DNA of 37,110 bases, taken from Desulfocarbo sp964620595. GTDB lineage: Bacteria > Desulfobacterota > Desulfarculia > Desulfarculales > Desulfarculaceae. A model generated the notes under the pieces. That model saw only the letters and a program-made list of their open reading frames with translations. It was not told where the DNA came from and did not search any database. The translations under genes were made by a program, and so were the position numbers. Of this stretch, positions 27,459 to 33,789 are shown piece after piece; position 1 is the stretch's first letter, and each line of letters opens with the position of its first letter. The stretch covers positions 1 to 37,110 of the forward strand of contig CAZUHP010000035.1 in the NCBI GenBank assembly GCA_964620595.1. Direction: 5' to 3'.

Positions 27459-27881
27459 CTAACCGCGTTCCACGGTGATTTTCTGGGCCTTGGGTTCGCT
27501 CGAGTCCTTGGGCAGACGCACGTACAAAAAGCCGTCTTCGGTCTGGGCCTCCACCTGGTCGGCCTTGAAGGGCACCGCGATGCGGAACGAGCGCGCAAAG
27601 CCGCCGGTCTCTATCTCCAGGCGGTGGAAGCGCGCGCCCTGGTCGCGGCAGGTAGGGCTGCGGTGGCCGTAGATACGCACCACGTTGCCGTCCAGGATCA
27701 CCCGCAGGTCCTCGCGTTTGACCCCAGCCAGCTCGGCCACGATCACCACCTCCTCCGCGGTCTCGTATATATCCACCGCCGGCGTCCAGCCGCCTGTATC
27801 ACTGGAGCGCGACATGCACTCCACCAGCTCGCGTATGCGTGTGTCCAGGGGCCTGCCGCCCAGATGTATGAAGGTGGGCAT
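27459..27881 (-). CDS. Small heat-shock protein (Hsp20/alpha-crystallin)
   Basis: A 140-residue small heat-shock protein. The alpha-crystallin domain spans about 33-130 (WTPAVDIYETAEEVVIVAELAGVKREDLRVILDGNVVRIYG), and the end of the domain has the usual FKADQVEAQTEDGFLYVRLPK. It should hold unfolding proteins for refolding by the DnaK system, whose gene is divergent next door, or for degradation by Lon, encoded 12 bases downstream. The ATG at 27881 follows TGAGGA. The message has a structured leader. Confidence 0.93.
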   Translation of the reverse strand: MPTFIHLGGRPLDTRIRELVECMSRSSDTGGWTPAVDIYETAEEVVIVAELAGVKREDLRVILDGNVVRIYGHRSPTCRDQGARFHRLEIETGGFARSFRIAVPFKADQVEAQTEDGFLYVRLPKDSSEPKAQKITVERG

Positions 27882-27919
27882 GAATCCTCAACTCCGTGCA
27901 GCCATCGTAAATCCACGCC

Positions 27920-27985
27920 AAAGGGGCCGCCCGCCGTCCGGGACCCTCTCCCCCTTGCCGGAGGCCCCGAGATCGCGGCCCCTTT
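27920..27985 (-). promoter_or_regulatory. 11-bp inverted repeat in the hsp20 leader
   Basis: AAAGGGGCCGC (27920-27930) and GCGGCCCCTTT (27975-27985) are perfect complements. The predicted start site (near 27983) places the second arm at the very 5' end of the message and the first about 40 bases before the ATG, so the leader can close into a long stem-loop. The ribosome-binding site itself is outside the stem. Confidence 0.55.
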
Positions 27986-27989
27986 GGAG

Positions 27990-28017
27990 AATATAAACCG
28001 GAAAGGGCCTCCTGCAA
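27990..28017 (-). promoter_or_regulatory. hsp20-lon promoter
   Basis: Reading the minus strand, TTGCAG (28012-28017) and TATATT (27990-27995) are spaced 16, about 109-137 bases before the hsp20 ATG. It resembles a sigma-70 promoter rather than the heat-shock consensus; no CIRCE element is present in the 320-base divergent region. Confidence 0.55.
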
Positions 28018-28043
28018 TCGCCCCACTAGTTTTCGGCCCCGGC

Positions 28044-28071
28044 TTGCATCGCCAGAAAGCGGGCTTAACTT
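28044..28071 (+). promoter_or_regulatory. Possible dnaK promoter
   Basis: TTGCAT (28044-28049) and TAACTT (28066-28071) are spaced 16, about 130 bases upstream of dnaK. The -10 is poor, so this is only the best candidate in an otherwise GC-rich stretch. Confidence 0.35.
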
Positions 28072-28144
28072 AAGTCTGTAGGCTGCGGCAGCGGAACGCA
28101 AGGCCGTCTGCCCGGCCTGCCGGCATAAAGAGACAAAACCACCG

Positions 28145-28192
28145 CCTCCTTTATCAAACGGGGAGGGGGCGGGGAAAAGTTGATAAAGGAGG
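28145..28192 (+). promoter_or_regulatory. Hairpin sequestering the dnaK ribosome-binding site
   Basis: CCTCCTTTATCAA (28145-28157) and TTGATAAAGGAGG (28180-28192) are perfectly complementary over 13 bp, with a 22-base G-rich loop. The second arm contains the entire Shine-Dalgarno AAAGGAGG, nine bases before the dnaK ATG. Closed, it would block translation. The loop holds another GGAGG (28162-28166) that could compete for the CCTCC arm and free the site. Confidence 0.75.
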
Positions 28193-28201
28193 AAAACCAA
28201 C

Positions 28202-30115
28202 ATGGCAAACGAAAAGATCATCGGCATTGACCTGGGTACCACCAACTCCGTGGTTGCCATCATGGAGGGTTCCGAGGCCAAGGTCATAACCAACGAGGAA
28301 GGCGCCCGCACCACCCCCAGCGTGGTGGCCTTCACTGAAAAAGGCGAGCGCCTGGTGGGCGCCAGCGCCAAGCGCCAGGCGGTGACCAACCCCCAGAACA
28401 CCATCTACTCCATCAAGCGCTTCATGGGCCGCCGCTTCTCCGAGGTGGGCGAGGAGATCAAGCAGGTGCCCTACCAGGTGGTGGACACCGGCCAGGACCA
28501 GGTGCAGGTGGAGGTGCGCGGCAAGCGCTATTCCCCGCCCGAGATAAGCGCCATGATCCTGGGCAAGCTCAAGAAGGCGGCCGAGGACTATCTGGGCGAG
28601 AAGGTCACCGCCGCGGTCATCACCGTGCCGGCCTACTTCAACGACTCCCAGCGCCAGGCCACCAAGGACGCGGGCAAGATCGCGGGCCTGGAGGTGAAGC
28701 GCATCATCAACGAGCCCACCGCCGCGGCCCTGGCCTACGGCCTGGACAAGAAGGCCAACGAAACCATCGCGGTGTTCGACTTCGGCGGCGGTACCTTCGA
28801 CATCTCGGTGCTGGAGGTGGGCGACGGCGTGGTGGAGGTGAAAGCCACCAACGGCGACACCCACCTGGGCGGCGACAACCTGGACCAGCGCATCATCGAC
28901 TGGCTGGTCAGCGAGTTCAAGAAGGAGCAGGGCATCGACCTGTCCACCGACCCCATGGCCCTGCAGCGCCTCAAGGAGGCGGCGGAAAAGGCCAAGATGG
29001 AACTCTCCACCAGCCAGGAGACCGACATCAACCTGCCCTTCATCACCGCGGACCAGAGCGGGCCCAAGCACCTGAACCTCAAGCTCAGCCGGGCCAAGTT
29101 CGAAGCCCTGGTGGAGGACGAGCTGCGGCGCACCCTGGAGCCCTGCCGCCAGGCCCTCAAGGACGCCGGCCTCCAGCCCAACCAGGTGGACGAGGTGGTG
29201 CTGGTAGGCGGCTCCACCCGCATCCCCAAGGTGCAGGAGATCGTGCGCGAGTTCTTCGGCAAGGAGCCTCACAAGGGCGTGAACCCCGACGAGGTGGTGG
29301 CGGTGGGCGCCGCCATCCAGGGCGGCGTGCTGAGCGGCGAGGTGGACGACGTGCTGCTGCTGGACGTGACCCCGCTCTCCTTGGGCATCGAGACCCTGGG
29401 CGGGGTGATGACCAAGCTCATCGAGCGCAACACCACCATCCCCACCAAAAAGAGCGAGGTGTTCAGCACCGCCAGCGACAACCAGACCACGGTGGACATC
29501 CACGTGCTCCAGGGCGAGCGCGAGTTCGCCAAGGACAACCGCACCCTGGGCAACTTCCAGCTCACCGGCATCCCGCCGGCGCCCCGGGGGGTGCCCCAGA
29601 TCGAGGTCACCTTTGACATCGACGCCAACGGCATCGTGCACGTGAGCGCCAAGGACCTGGCCACCGGCAAGGAGCAGTCCATCGAGATCAAGGCCAGCTC
29701 CGGCCTGGACGAGAGCGAGGTGGAGCGCATGGTGGCCGACGCCAAGCGCTACCAGGCCGAGGACGCCGAGCGCCGCAAGACGGTGGAGAGCCGCAACCGC
29801 CTGGACACCCTGGTCTACCAGACCGAGAAGCTGCTGAACGAGAACAAGGACAAGCTGGACGCCGCCACCCTGGGCAGCATGGAGAGCGCCATCGCCGAGG
29901 CCAAGAAGGCCCTGGAGCCGGGCGACGACCGGGCCGCCATGGACGCCCAGTTCGAGGCCCTGCAGAACGCCAGCCACGCCATGGCCCAGGCCCTGTATCA
30001 GGCCCAGAGCGGCCAGCAGGCCGGCCAGGCCGATGCCGGCGCCCAGGGCGCCCAGCAGCAGGCCGGCTCCCAGGACGACGACGTGGTGGACGCGGAGTAC
30101 ACCGAGCACCAGTAA
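28202..30115 (+). CDS. dnaK: Molecular chaperone DnaK (Hsp70)
   Basis: A 637-residue, full-length Hsp70. The ATPase domain begins GIDLGTTNSVVAIMEG, with VPAYFNDSQRQATKDAGKIAGL, FDFGGGTFDISVLEVGDG and THLGGDNLDQRI; the interdomain linker is DDVLLLDVTPLSLGIETLGG; the C-terminal lid ends in the typical acidic DDDVVDAEYTEHQ. It refolds proteins with DnaJ and GrpE, neither of which is encoded here. The ATG at 28202 follows a strong AAAGGAGG that lies within a perfect inverted repeat. A bona fide terminator follows. It is divergent from hsp20-lon, so one regulatory region serves all three stress genes. Confidence 0.98.
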   Translation: MANEKIIGIDLGTTNSVVAIMEGSEAKVITNEEGARTTPSVVAFTEKGERLVGASAKRQAVTNPQNTIYSIKRFMGRRFSEVGEEIKQVPYQVVDTGQDQVQVEVRGKRYSPPEISAMILGKLKKAAEDYLGEKVTAAVITVPAYFNDSQRQATKDAGKIAGLEVKRIINEPTAAALAYGLDKKANETIAVFDFGGGTFDISVLEVGDGVVEVKATNGDTHLGGDNLDQRIIDWLVSEFKKEQGIDLSTDPMALQRLKEAAEKAKMELSTSQETDINLPFITADQSGPKHLNLKLSRAKFEALVEDELRRTLEPCRQALKDAGLQPNQVDEVVLVGGSTRIPKVQEIVREFFGKEPHKGVNPDEVVAVGAAIQGGVLSGEVDDVLLLDVTPLSLGIETLGGVMTKLIERNTTIPTKKSEVFSTASDNQTTVDIHVLQGEREFAKDNRTLGNFQLTGIPPAPRGVPQIEVTFDIDANGIVHVSAKDLATGKEQSIEIKASSGLDESEVERMVADAKRYQAEDAERRKTVESRNRLDTLVYQTEKLLNENKDKLDAATLGSMESAIAEAKKALEPGDDRAAMDAQFEALQNASHAMAQALYQAQSGQQAGQADAGAQGAQQQAGSQDDDVVDAEYTEHQ

Positions 30116-30143
30116 GCCATACGGCTCACCCCTGAACCAAATA

Positions 30144-30169
30144 GGGGCCCCCGGGCGGGGGCCCCTTTT
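30144..30169 (+). terminator. Rho-independent terminator of dnaK
   Basis: GGGGCCCCC, loop GGGC, GGGGGCCCC and TTTT form a perfect 9-bp intrinsic terminator 28 bases after the dnaK stop. Read from the other side it also lies just past the GAF gene and may work for both. Confidence 0.92.
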
Positions 30170-30194
30170 CATTCAGCGCAATGGCTGGCCAGGC

Positions 30195-30743
30195 TCAGGC
30201 GGCCCGCAGGGTCTTGAGCACCTCGATGGAGGTCTTGTAGGCCCCGGCCATGCGGATGTTGTCCAGCACCAGGGCCACGATCTCGGCCACGGCCTGGATG
30301 AAGGTGAGGTCCTGCATCTTGAATTCCCAGGGCTCGGCGGTGTAGAGGCGCAGCACGCCCTGCGGCTTGCCCCGCAGCATGACCGGCACGCTCAAGATGG
30401 ACCTGATGCCCTCCTTGACCGCTTCCTGGGGGTATTGCAGGCGGGGGTCCTCCGCCACGTTGTAGATGGCCACCGGGCCCTCGCTCAGGGATTCGGCGAT
30501 GGAGCGGGCGGCGCTCAAGGGACCCTTGTTCAGGTACTCTTGGCTCAGGCCATGGGCGGCGGCCACCTCCAGCTTCTTGTTGCGCCGGTTGAGGAGCCAA
30601 AGGGCGCAACCCTTGAGGCTCAGTTCCTCGCTGAGGGTGGTGACAATGAGTTGGGTCACCTTGTCCAGGCGCTTGGAGGAGCTGATTATGTTGCTTATCC
30701 TCCCCAAGGTTTCATAGTTTATTTCCTTCCGTCCCTTACGCAT
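30195..30743 (-). CDS. GAF-domain protein
   Basis: A 182-residue protein that is essentially one GAF domain, starting with a helical segment (LGRISNIISSSKRLDKVTQLIVTTLSEEL) and continuing GCALWLLNRRNKKLEVAAAHGLS, a disordered-type loop, and SILSVPVMLRGKPQGVLRLYTAEPWEF. No output domain is attached, so it would have to act by protein contact, for example as a detached sensor for one of the kinases. The ATG at 30743 is supported by AAGGAGGTAAGGAT directly upstream; the open frame 5' of it is not conserved. Its message appears to have a ~260-base leader. Confidence 0.85.
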   Translation of the reverse strand: MRKGRKEINYETLGRISNIISSSKRLDKVTQLIVTTLSEELSLKGCALWLLNRRNKKLEVAAAHGLSQEYLNKGPLSAARSIAESLSEGPVAIYNVAEDPRLQYPQEAVKEGIRSILSVPVMLRGKPQGVLRLYTAEPWEFKMQDLTFIQAVAEIVALVLDNIRMAGAYKTSIEVLKTLRAA

Positions 30744-31008
30744 ATCCTTACCTCCTTGCCAGGCAAATGGGCGCTGCCCCCACCCGCGGGTGGACGCGAA
30801 GCTTTGGTGAACACAGGATGCCGATCCAGAGTTCCGATTTGCCGGAGGAGGCCAGGGGGGAGAAAGCTGCGCGCCAGGGTCCCCTTTGCTGCCGGCCGGG
30901 CCCGGGGGACGCTGGAAAGTCCTGAAAGAGAGGGGTGATGCAAGTGGTGGGGGAGCGACTTCCTGATGGCACGCAGGAGATTGTTCCCTGCATCCCATCT
31001 ATAATTCC

Positions 31009-31037
31009 ATTATGTTCCGCCAGCGCCCCCCAGTCAA
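31009..31037 (-). promoter_or_regulatory. Promoter of the GAF gene
   Basis: On the minus strand TTGACT (31032-31037) and CATAAT (31009-31014) are spaced exactly 17, a good sigma-70 match. The predicted start near 31002 gives a leader of about 260 bases before the ATG at 30743. Confidence 0.65.
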
Positions 31038-31126
31038 CGGCCACCCCCGTGCCGGCGCCCGCTCCCAGGCCGCGGGCGTCCCGGGAGCGGCGCCTTCACC
31101 CCCCTGGCCGCCGCGCCACTTTAGGC

Positions 31127-31155
31127 TTGACATTTTGGGCGCTGTCTCATTAATT
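31127..31155 (+). promoter_or_regulatory. Possible sat promoter
   Basis: A perfect TTGACA (31127-31132) is followed after 17 bases by TTAATT (31150-31155). No plus-strand gene other than sat lies downstream, which would give sat a leader of roughly 440 bases that includes the 24-base repeats. Confidence 0.5.
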
Positions 31156-31301
31156 TACCCGGGTAGACCATAACCAGGCAGAGCGTAGCGAGGCACCCCC
31201 CGGCCGGGCCCGAAAGGCCGCGGGGCGTGGTATATGCAGGCTGCCAGGGCTACAGCACAAGGCCCCAAGGGGTGGGCCAGGTCTGGTGGAGGTGGCGGCG
31301 T

Positions 31302-31421
31302 GAAGAGGGGCCACCTCGGGCTTGCGAAGAGGGGCCGCCTCGGGTTTGCGACGAGCGGCCACCTCGGGCTTGCGAGGAGGAGCCGCCTCGGGTTTGCGAC
31401 GAGGGGCCGCCGTTGGGCTTG
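31302..31421. repeat. Five tandem 24-bp repeats
   Basis: Five units of exactly 24 bases start at 31302, 31326, 31350, 31374 and 31398; the last is diverged at its end. A shared core is GCCRCCTCGGGYTTGC. Units 1 and 3 have A and C at the two variable sites, units 2 and 4 have G and T, so the array has a 48-base higher period, as if a dimer had duplicated. It lies in the putative sat leader. Confidence 0.9.
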
Positions 31422-31601
31422 AAGCAAGCCGCTGGATCCAATACCCCGGGGCCCTATAGTTTGGCCGGCATTGTTACCTTTGGCACAAAGGCCGGTCCCT
31501 GATGAGGCCAAGAAACCGTCAAGCAAGAGTATCCCCGCTGGTCAAGGGCGGGGCGCCCCTTGAAGTGGGGCGGTTCAAATTCTAGTTAAGGAGGATAACA
31601 A

Positions 31602-32819
31602 ATGGCATTGGTTCCCCCCCATGGCGGAGGCGATCTTAAGCCCCTGTTGCTGGAAGGCGCTGCTCTGGAGGAAGAGAAAAAGGCTGCCGCCGGCTACAAG
31701 AAGCTGAACGTGACCACCCGCGAGGCCTGCGACTGCTTCATGCTGGGCATCGGCGCCTTCACCCCCCTGGACGGCTTCATGACCGAGGCCGACTGGAAGG
31801 GCGTGTGCGCGGACATGAAGCTGGCCAACGGTGTGTTCTGGCCCATGCCGGTCACCGTCAGCGCCGGCGACGAGGACGGCATCGAGGTGGGCGACAAGGT
31901 GGCCCTGTACAACGACGAGTTCGGCGGCCTGGTCGCCACCATGGAGGTGCAGGACAAGTACCAGATCGACAAAGAGTTCGAGTGCAAGAACGTCTACACC
32001 ACCACCGACACCGAGCACCCCGGCGTGGCCAAGGTCATGGAGCAGAAGAAGTGGAACCTGGGCGGCCCGGTGAAGGTGCTCTCCGAGGGCGGCTTCCCCG
32101 AGACCTACGGCGACCTCTACGCCAAGCCCGCCGAGACCCGCGCCCTGTTCGAGAAGCTGGGCTGGAGCCGGGTGGCGGCCTTCCAGACCAGAAACCCCAT
32201 GCACCGCAGCCATGAGTTCCTGGCCAAGATCGCGGTGGAGGTCATGGACGGCGTGATCATCCACCAGATCCTGGGCAAGCTCAAGGCCGGCGACATCCCC
32301 GCCGACGTGCGGGTCAAGGCCATCAACGCCCTGATCGACAACTACTTCGTCAAGGGCACCATCGTCTCCAAGGGCTACCCCATGGAGATGCGCTACGGCG
32401 GTCCCCGCGAGGCCCTGCTGCACGCCGTGTTCCGCCAGAACTTCGGCTGCTCCCATCTGATCGTGGGCCGCGACCACGCCGGCGTGGGCGACTACTACGG
32501 TCCCTTCGACGCCCAGAAGATCTTCTACGAGATCCCCGAGGGCTCCCTGGTGCTGCAGCCGCTGCCCATCGACTGGACCTTCTACTGCCGCAGGTGCGAA
32601 GGCATGGCCTCCATGAAGACCTGCCCCCACGGCAAGGAAGACCGCCTGCTGCTCTCCGGCACCATGGTGCGCAAGACCCTCTCCGAGGGCGGCGACCTGC
32701 CCAAGGAGTTCTCCCGCCCCGAGGTGGTGAAGATTCTCCAGGAGTACTACCAGAGCCTGGAAGAGAAGGTGGAGATCAAGCTGCACGGCGCCGCCACCGG
32801 CGAGGTCAAGAAGAAATAG
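31602..32819 (+). CDS. sat: Sulfate adenylyltransferase (ATP sulfurylase)
   Basis: A 405-residue homo-oligomeric-type ATP sulfurylase that activates sulfate to adenosine 5'-phosphosulfate, the first step of dissimilatory sulfate reduction. The active-site motifs are present: FQTRNPMHRSHE near residue 197 and GRDHAGVGDYYGPFD near 290, and the zinc-type cysteine cluster FYCRRCEGMASMKTCPHGKED near 330, seen in sulfate reducers and archaea. There is no kinase or reductase domain. The ATG at 31602 has AAGGAGG eight bases upstream. It is a single-gene unit with its own terminator; aprAB and pyrophosphatase genes are not in the window. Confidence 0.97.
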   Translation: MALVPPHGGGDLKPLLLEGAALEEEKKAAAGYKKLNVTTREACDCFMLGIGAFTPLDGFMTEADWKGVCADMKLANGVFWPMPVTVSAGDEDGIEVGDKVALYNDEFGGLVATMEVQDKYQIDKEFECKNVYTTTDTEHPGVAKVMEQKKWNLGGPVKVLSEGGFPETYGDLYAKPAETRALFEKLGWSRVAAFQTRNPMHRSHEFLAKIAVEVMDGVIIHQILGKLKAGDIPADVRVKAINALIDNYFVKGTIVSKGYPMEMRYGGPREALLHAVFRQNFGCSHLIVGRDHAGVGDYYGPFDAQKIFYEIPEGSLVLQPLPIDWTFYCRRCEGMASMKTCPHGKEDRLLLSGTMVRKTLSEGGDLPKEFSRPEVVKILQEYYQSLEEKVEIKLHGAATGEVKKK

Positions 32820-32852
32820 CCGGCTCTCTGGCAGCCCAAAAGCAAGCAAGCG

Positions 32853-32883
32853 CGGCGGCCCCCTCCGGGGGGCCGCCGTTTTT
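32853..32883 (+). terminator. Rho-independent terminator of sat
   Basis: CGGCGGCCCCC, a 4-base loop, GGGGGCCGCCG and TTTTT form an 11-bp intrinsic terminator 33 bases after the sat stop. Confidence 0.95.
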
Positions 32884-32996
32884 GGTAATATACTCGCCTG
32901 GTTGGGCCCCAGGACGGACCAGCCCTTAAAGATTGGGCGGACCGCGGCCGATAAGCCCTATAGGGTGTGGTGTTTTTTGAGCAAGGGCGAGGGGTC

Positions 32997-33610
32997 ATGG
33001 CCATAAACCTGTCTCCCATAACTGTCGGGCTCAGCTATCCCCTTCTACCCCCGGACGGGGGCCAAGCCCCCGTCCGGGGCTCCTCCCAGGACCCGGCCCA
33101 GGAGCCCGCCCCGTCCGCGGACAAGGGAAAAGGGGCTGCCGCCCCCGGGGAGCCTACCGGAGCCGCCCCCGCCCCCACCACCGCCACCGCCCCGGCTGGT
33201 GAGCGGCCGGTGGAAGCCGGGGCGGAGAGCCAGGGGCAGGACGGGAAAAAGCAAGGCCGAAAGCAAGGTTACGGCCTGGATACCGGGATCGAGGACCGGG
33301 CCCGGCTATCCCCCCAGGAACAGGCCCAGGTGCGCCAGCTACAGGCCCGCGACCGCGAGGTGCGCGCCCACGAGCAGGCCCACGTGGCCGCGGGCGGGCG
33401 CTACGCCGGCGGGGCGCACTACACCTACAAGATGGGGCCCGACGGCCGGCGCTACGCAGTGGCCGGCGAGGTGCCCATAGACACCTCCAAGGCATCCACC
33501 CCCGAGCAGACCATCCAAAAGGCCCGCACCGTGCGCAAGGCCGCCCTGGCCCCGGCCAAGCCCTCGGCCGCGGACCGCCAGGTGGCGGCCAAGGCCGCGG
33601 CCCTGGAGCA
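32997..33610 (+). CDS. SprA-related putative metalloprotease (cut by gap)
   Basis: At least 204 residues are visible before the assembly gap. The first ~100 are low-complexity Pro/Ala/Gly sequence with no signal peptide; then comes the conserved core LQARDREVRAHEQAHVAAGGRYAGGAHYTYKMGPDGRRYAVAGEVPIDTS, the signature of the SprA-related/CJM1_0395 family, with an HExxH motif (HEQAH) suggesting a zinc peptidase. The family is uncharacterised. The ATG at 32997 is preceded by GAGGGG. The C-terminus is unknown because the frame enters the Ns. Confidence 0.85.
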
Positions 33611-33710
33611 NNNNNNNNNNNNNNNNNNNNNNNNNNNNNNNNNNNNNNNNNNNNNNNNNNNNNNNNNNNNNNNNNNNNNNNNNNNNNNNNNNNNNNNNNN
33701 NNNNNNNNNN
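33611..33710. other. Assembly gap (100 N)
   Basis: Exactly 100 Ns, the usual placeholder for a gap of unknown length. Gene order across it is not proven by sequence. The 79 bases after the gap (33711-33789) hold no recognisable gene. Confidence 0.99.
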
Positions 33711-33789
33711 TTGTTCGAACTCCACCCCTGACGGCGAAGATCCTGCAACACGGATTCGAGTGAAATCCACACTAAACGATGAAGAGGCA

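Larger units (their letters stand above)
30744..31601. other. Large non-coding region between the GAF gene and sat
   Basis: About 858 bases without a supported gene. It contains two divergent promoter candidates (31009-31037 minus, 31127-31155 plus), a perfect 14-base palindrome CCACCCGCGGGTGG (30780-30793) in the GAF leader, a tandem array of 24-base units (31302-31421), and GC hairpins before sat. Several open frames cross the array but lack ribosome-binding sites. Confidence 0.6.

Noticed and set aside
27882..28201. CIRCE element or classical heat-shock sigma promoter
   Set aside because: No TTAGCACTC/GAGTGCTAA pair and no CTTGAAA-CCCCAT pair was found in the divergent region.
28154..30172. 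Minus-strand open frame of ~670 codons opposite dnaK
   Set aside because: Low-complexity Leu/Val/His/Gly translation without motifs; dnaK on the plus strand is unmistakable.
31302..31421. CRISPR array
   Set aside because: The 24-base units are directly adjacent with no unique spacers and no cas genes are present.
31155..31526. Protein-coding gene across the 24-bp repeats, on either strand
   Set aside because: Several frames are open only because the unit is a multiple of three; none has a plausible ribosome-binding site or known domain.
31575..32849. Minus-strand open frame opposite sat
   Set aside because: No motifs, biased composition, and it covers the sat ribosome-binding site on the other strand.
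33711..33775. tRNA fragment after the gap (GTTCGAAC resembles a T-loop)
   Set aside because: The flanking bases do not form a T-stem and no acceptor stem or CCA can be drawn on either strand.
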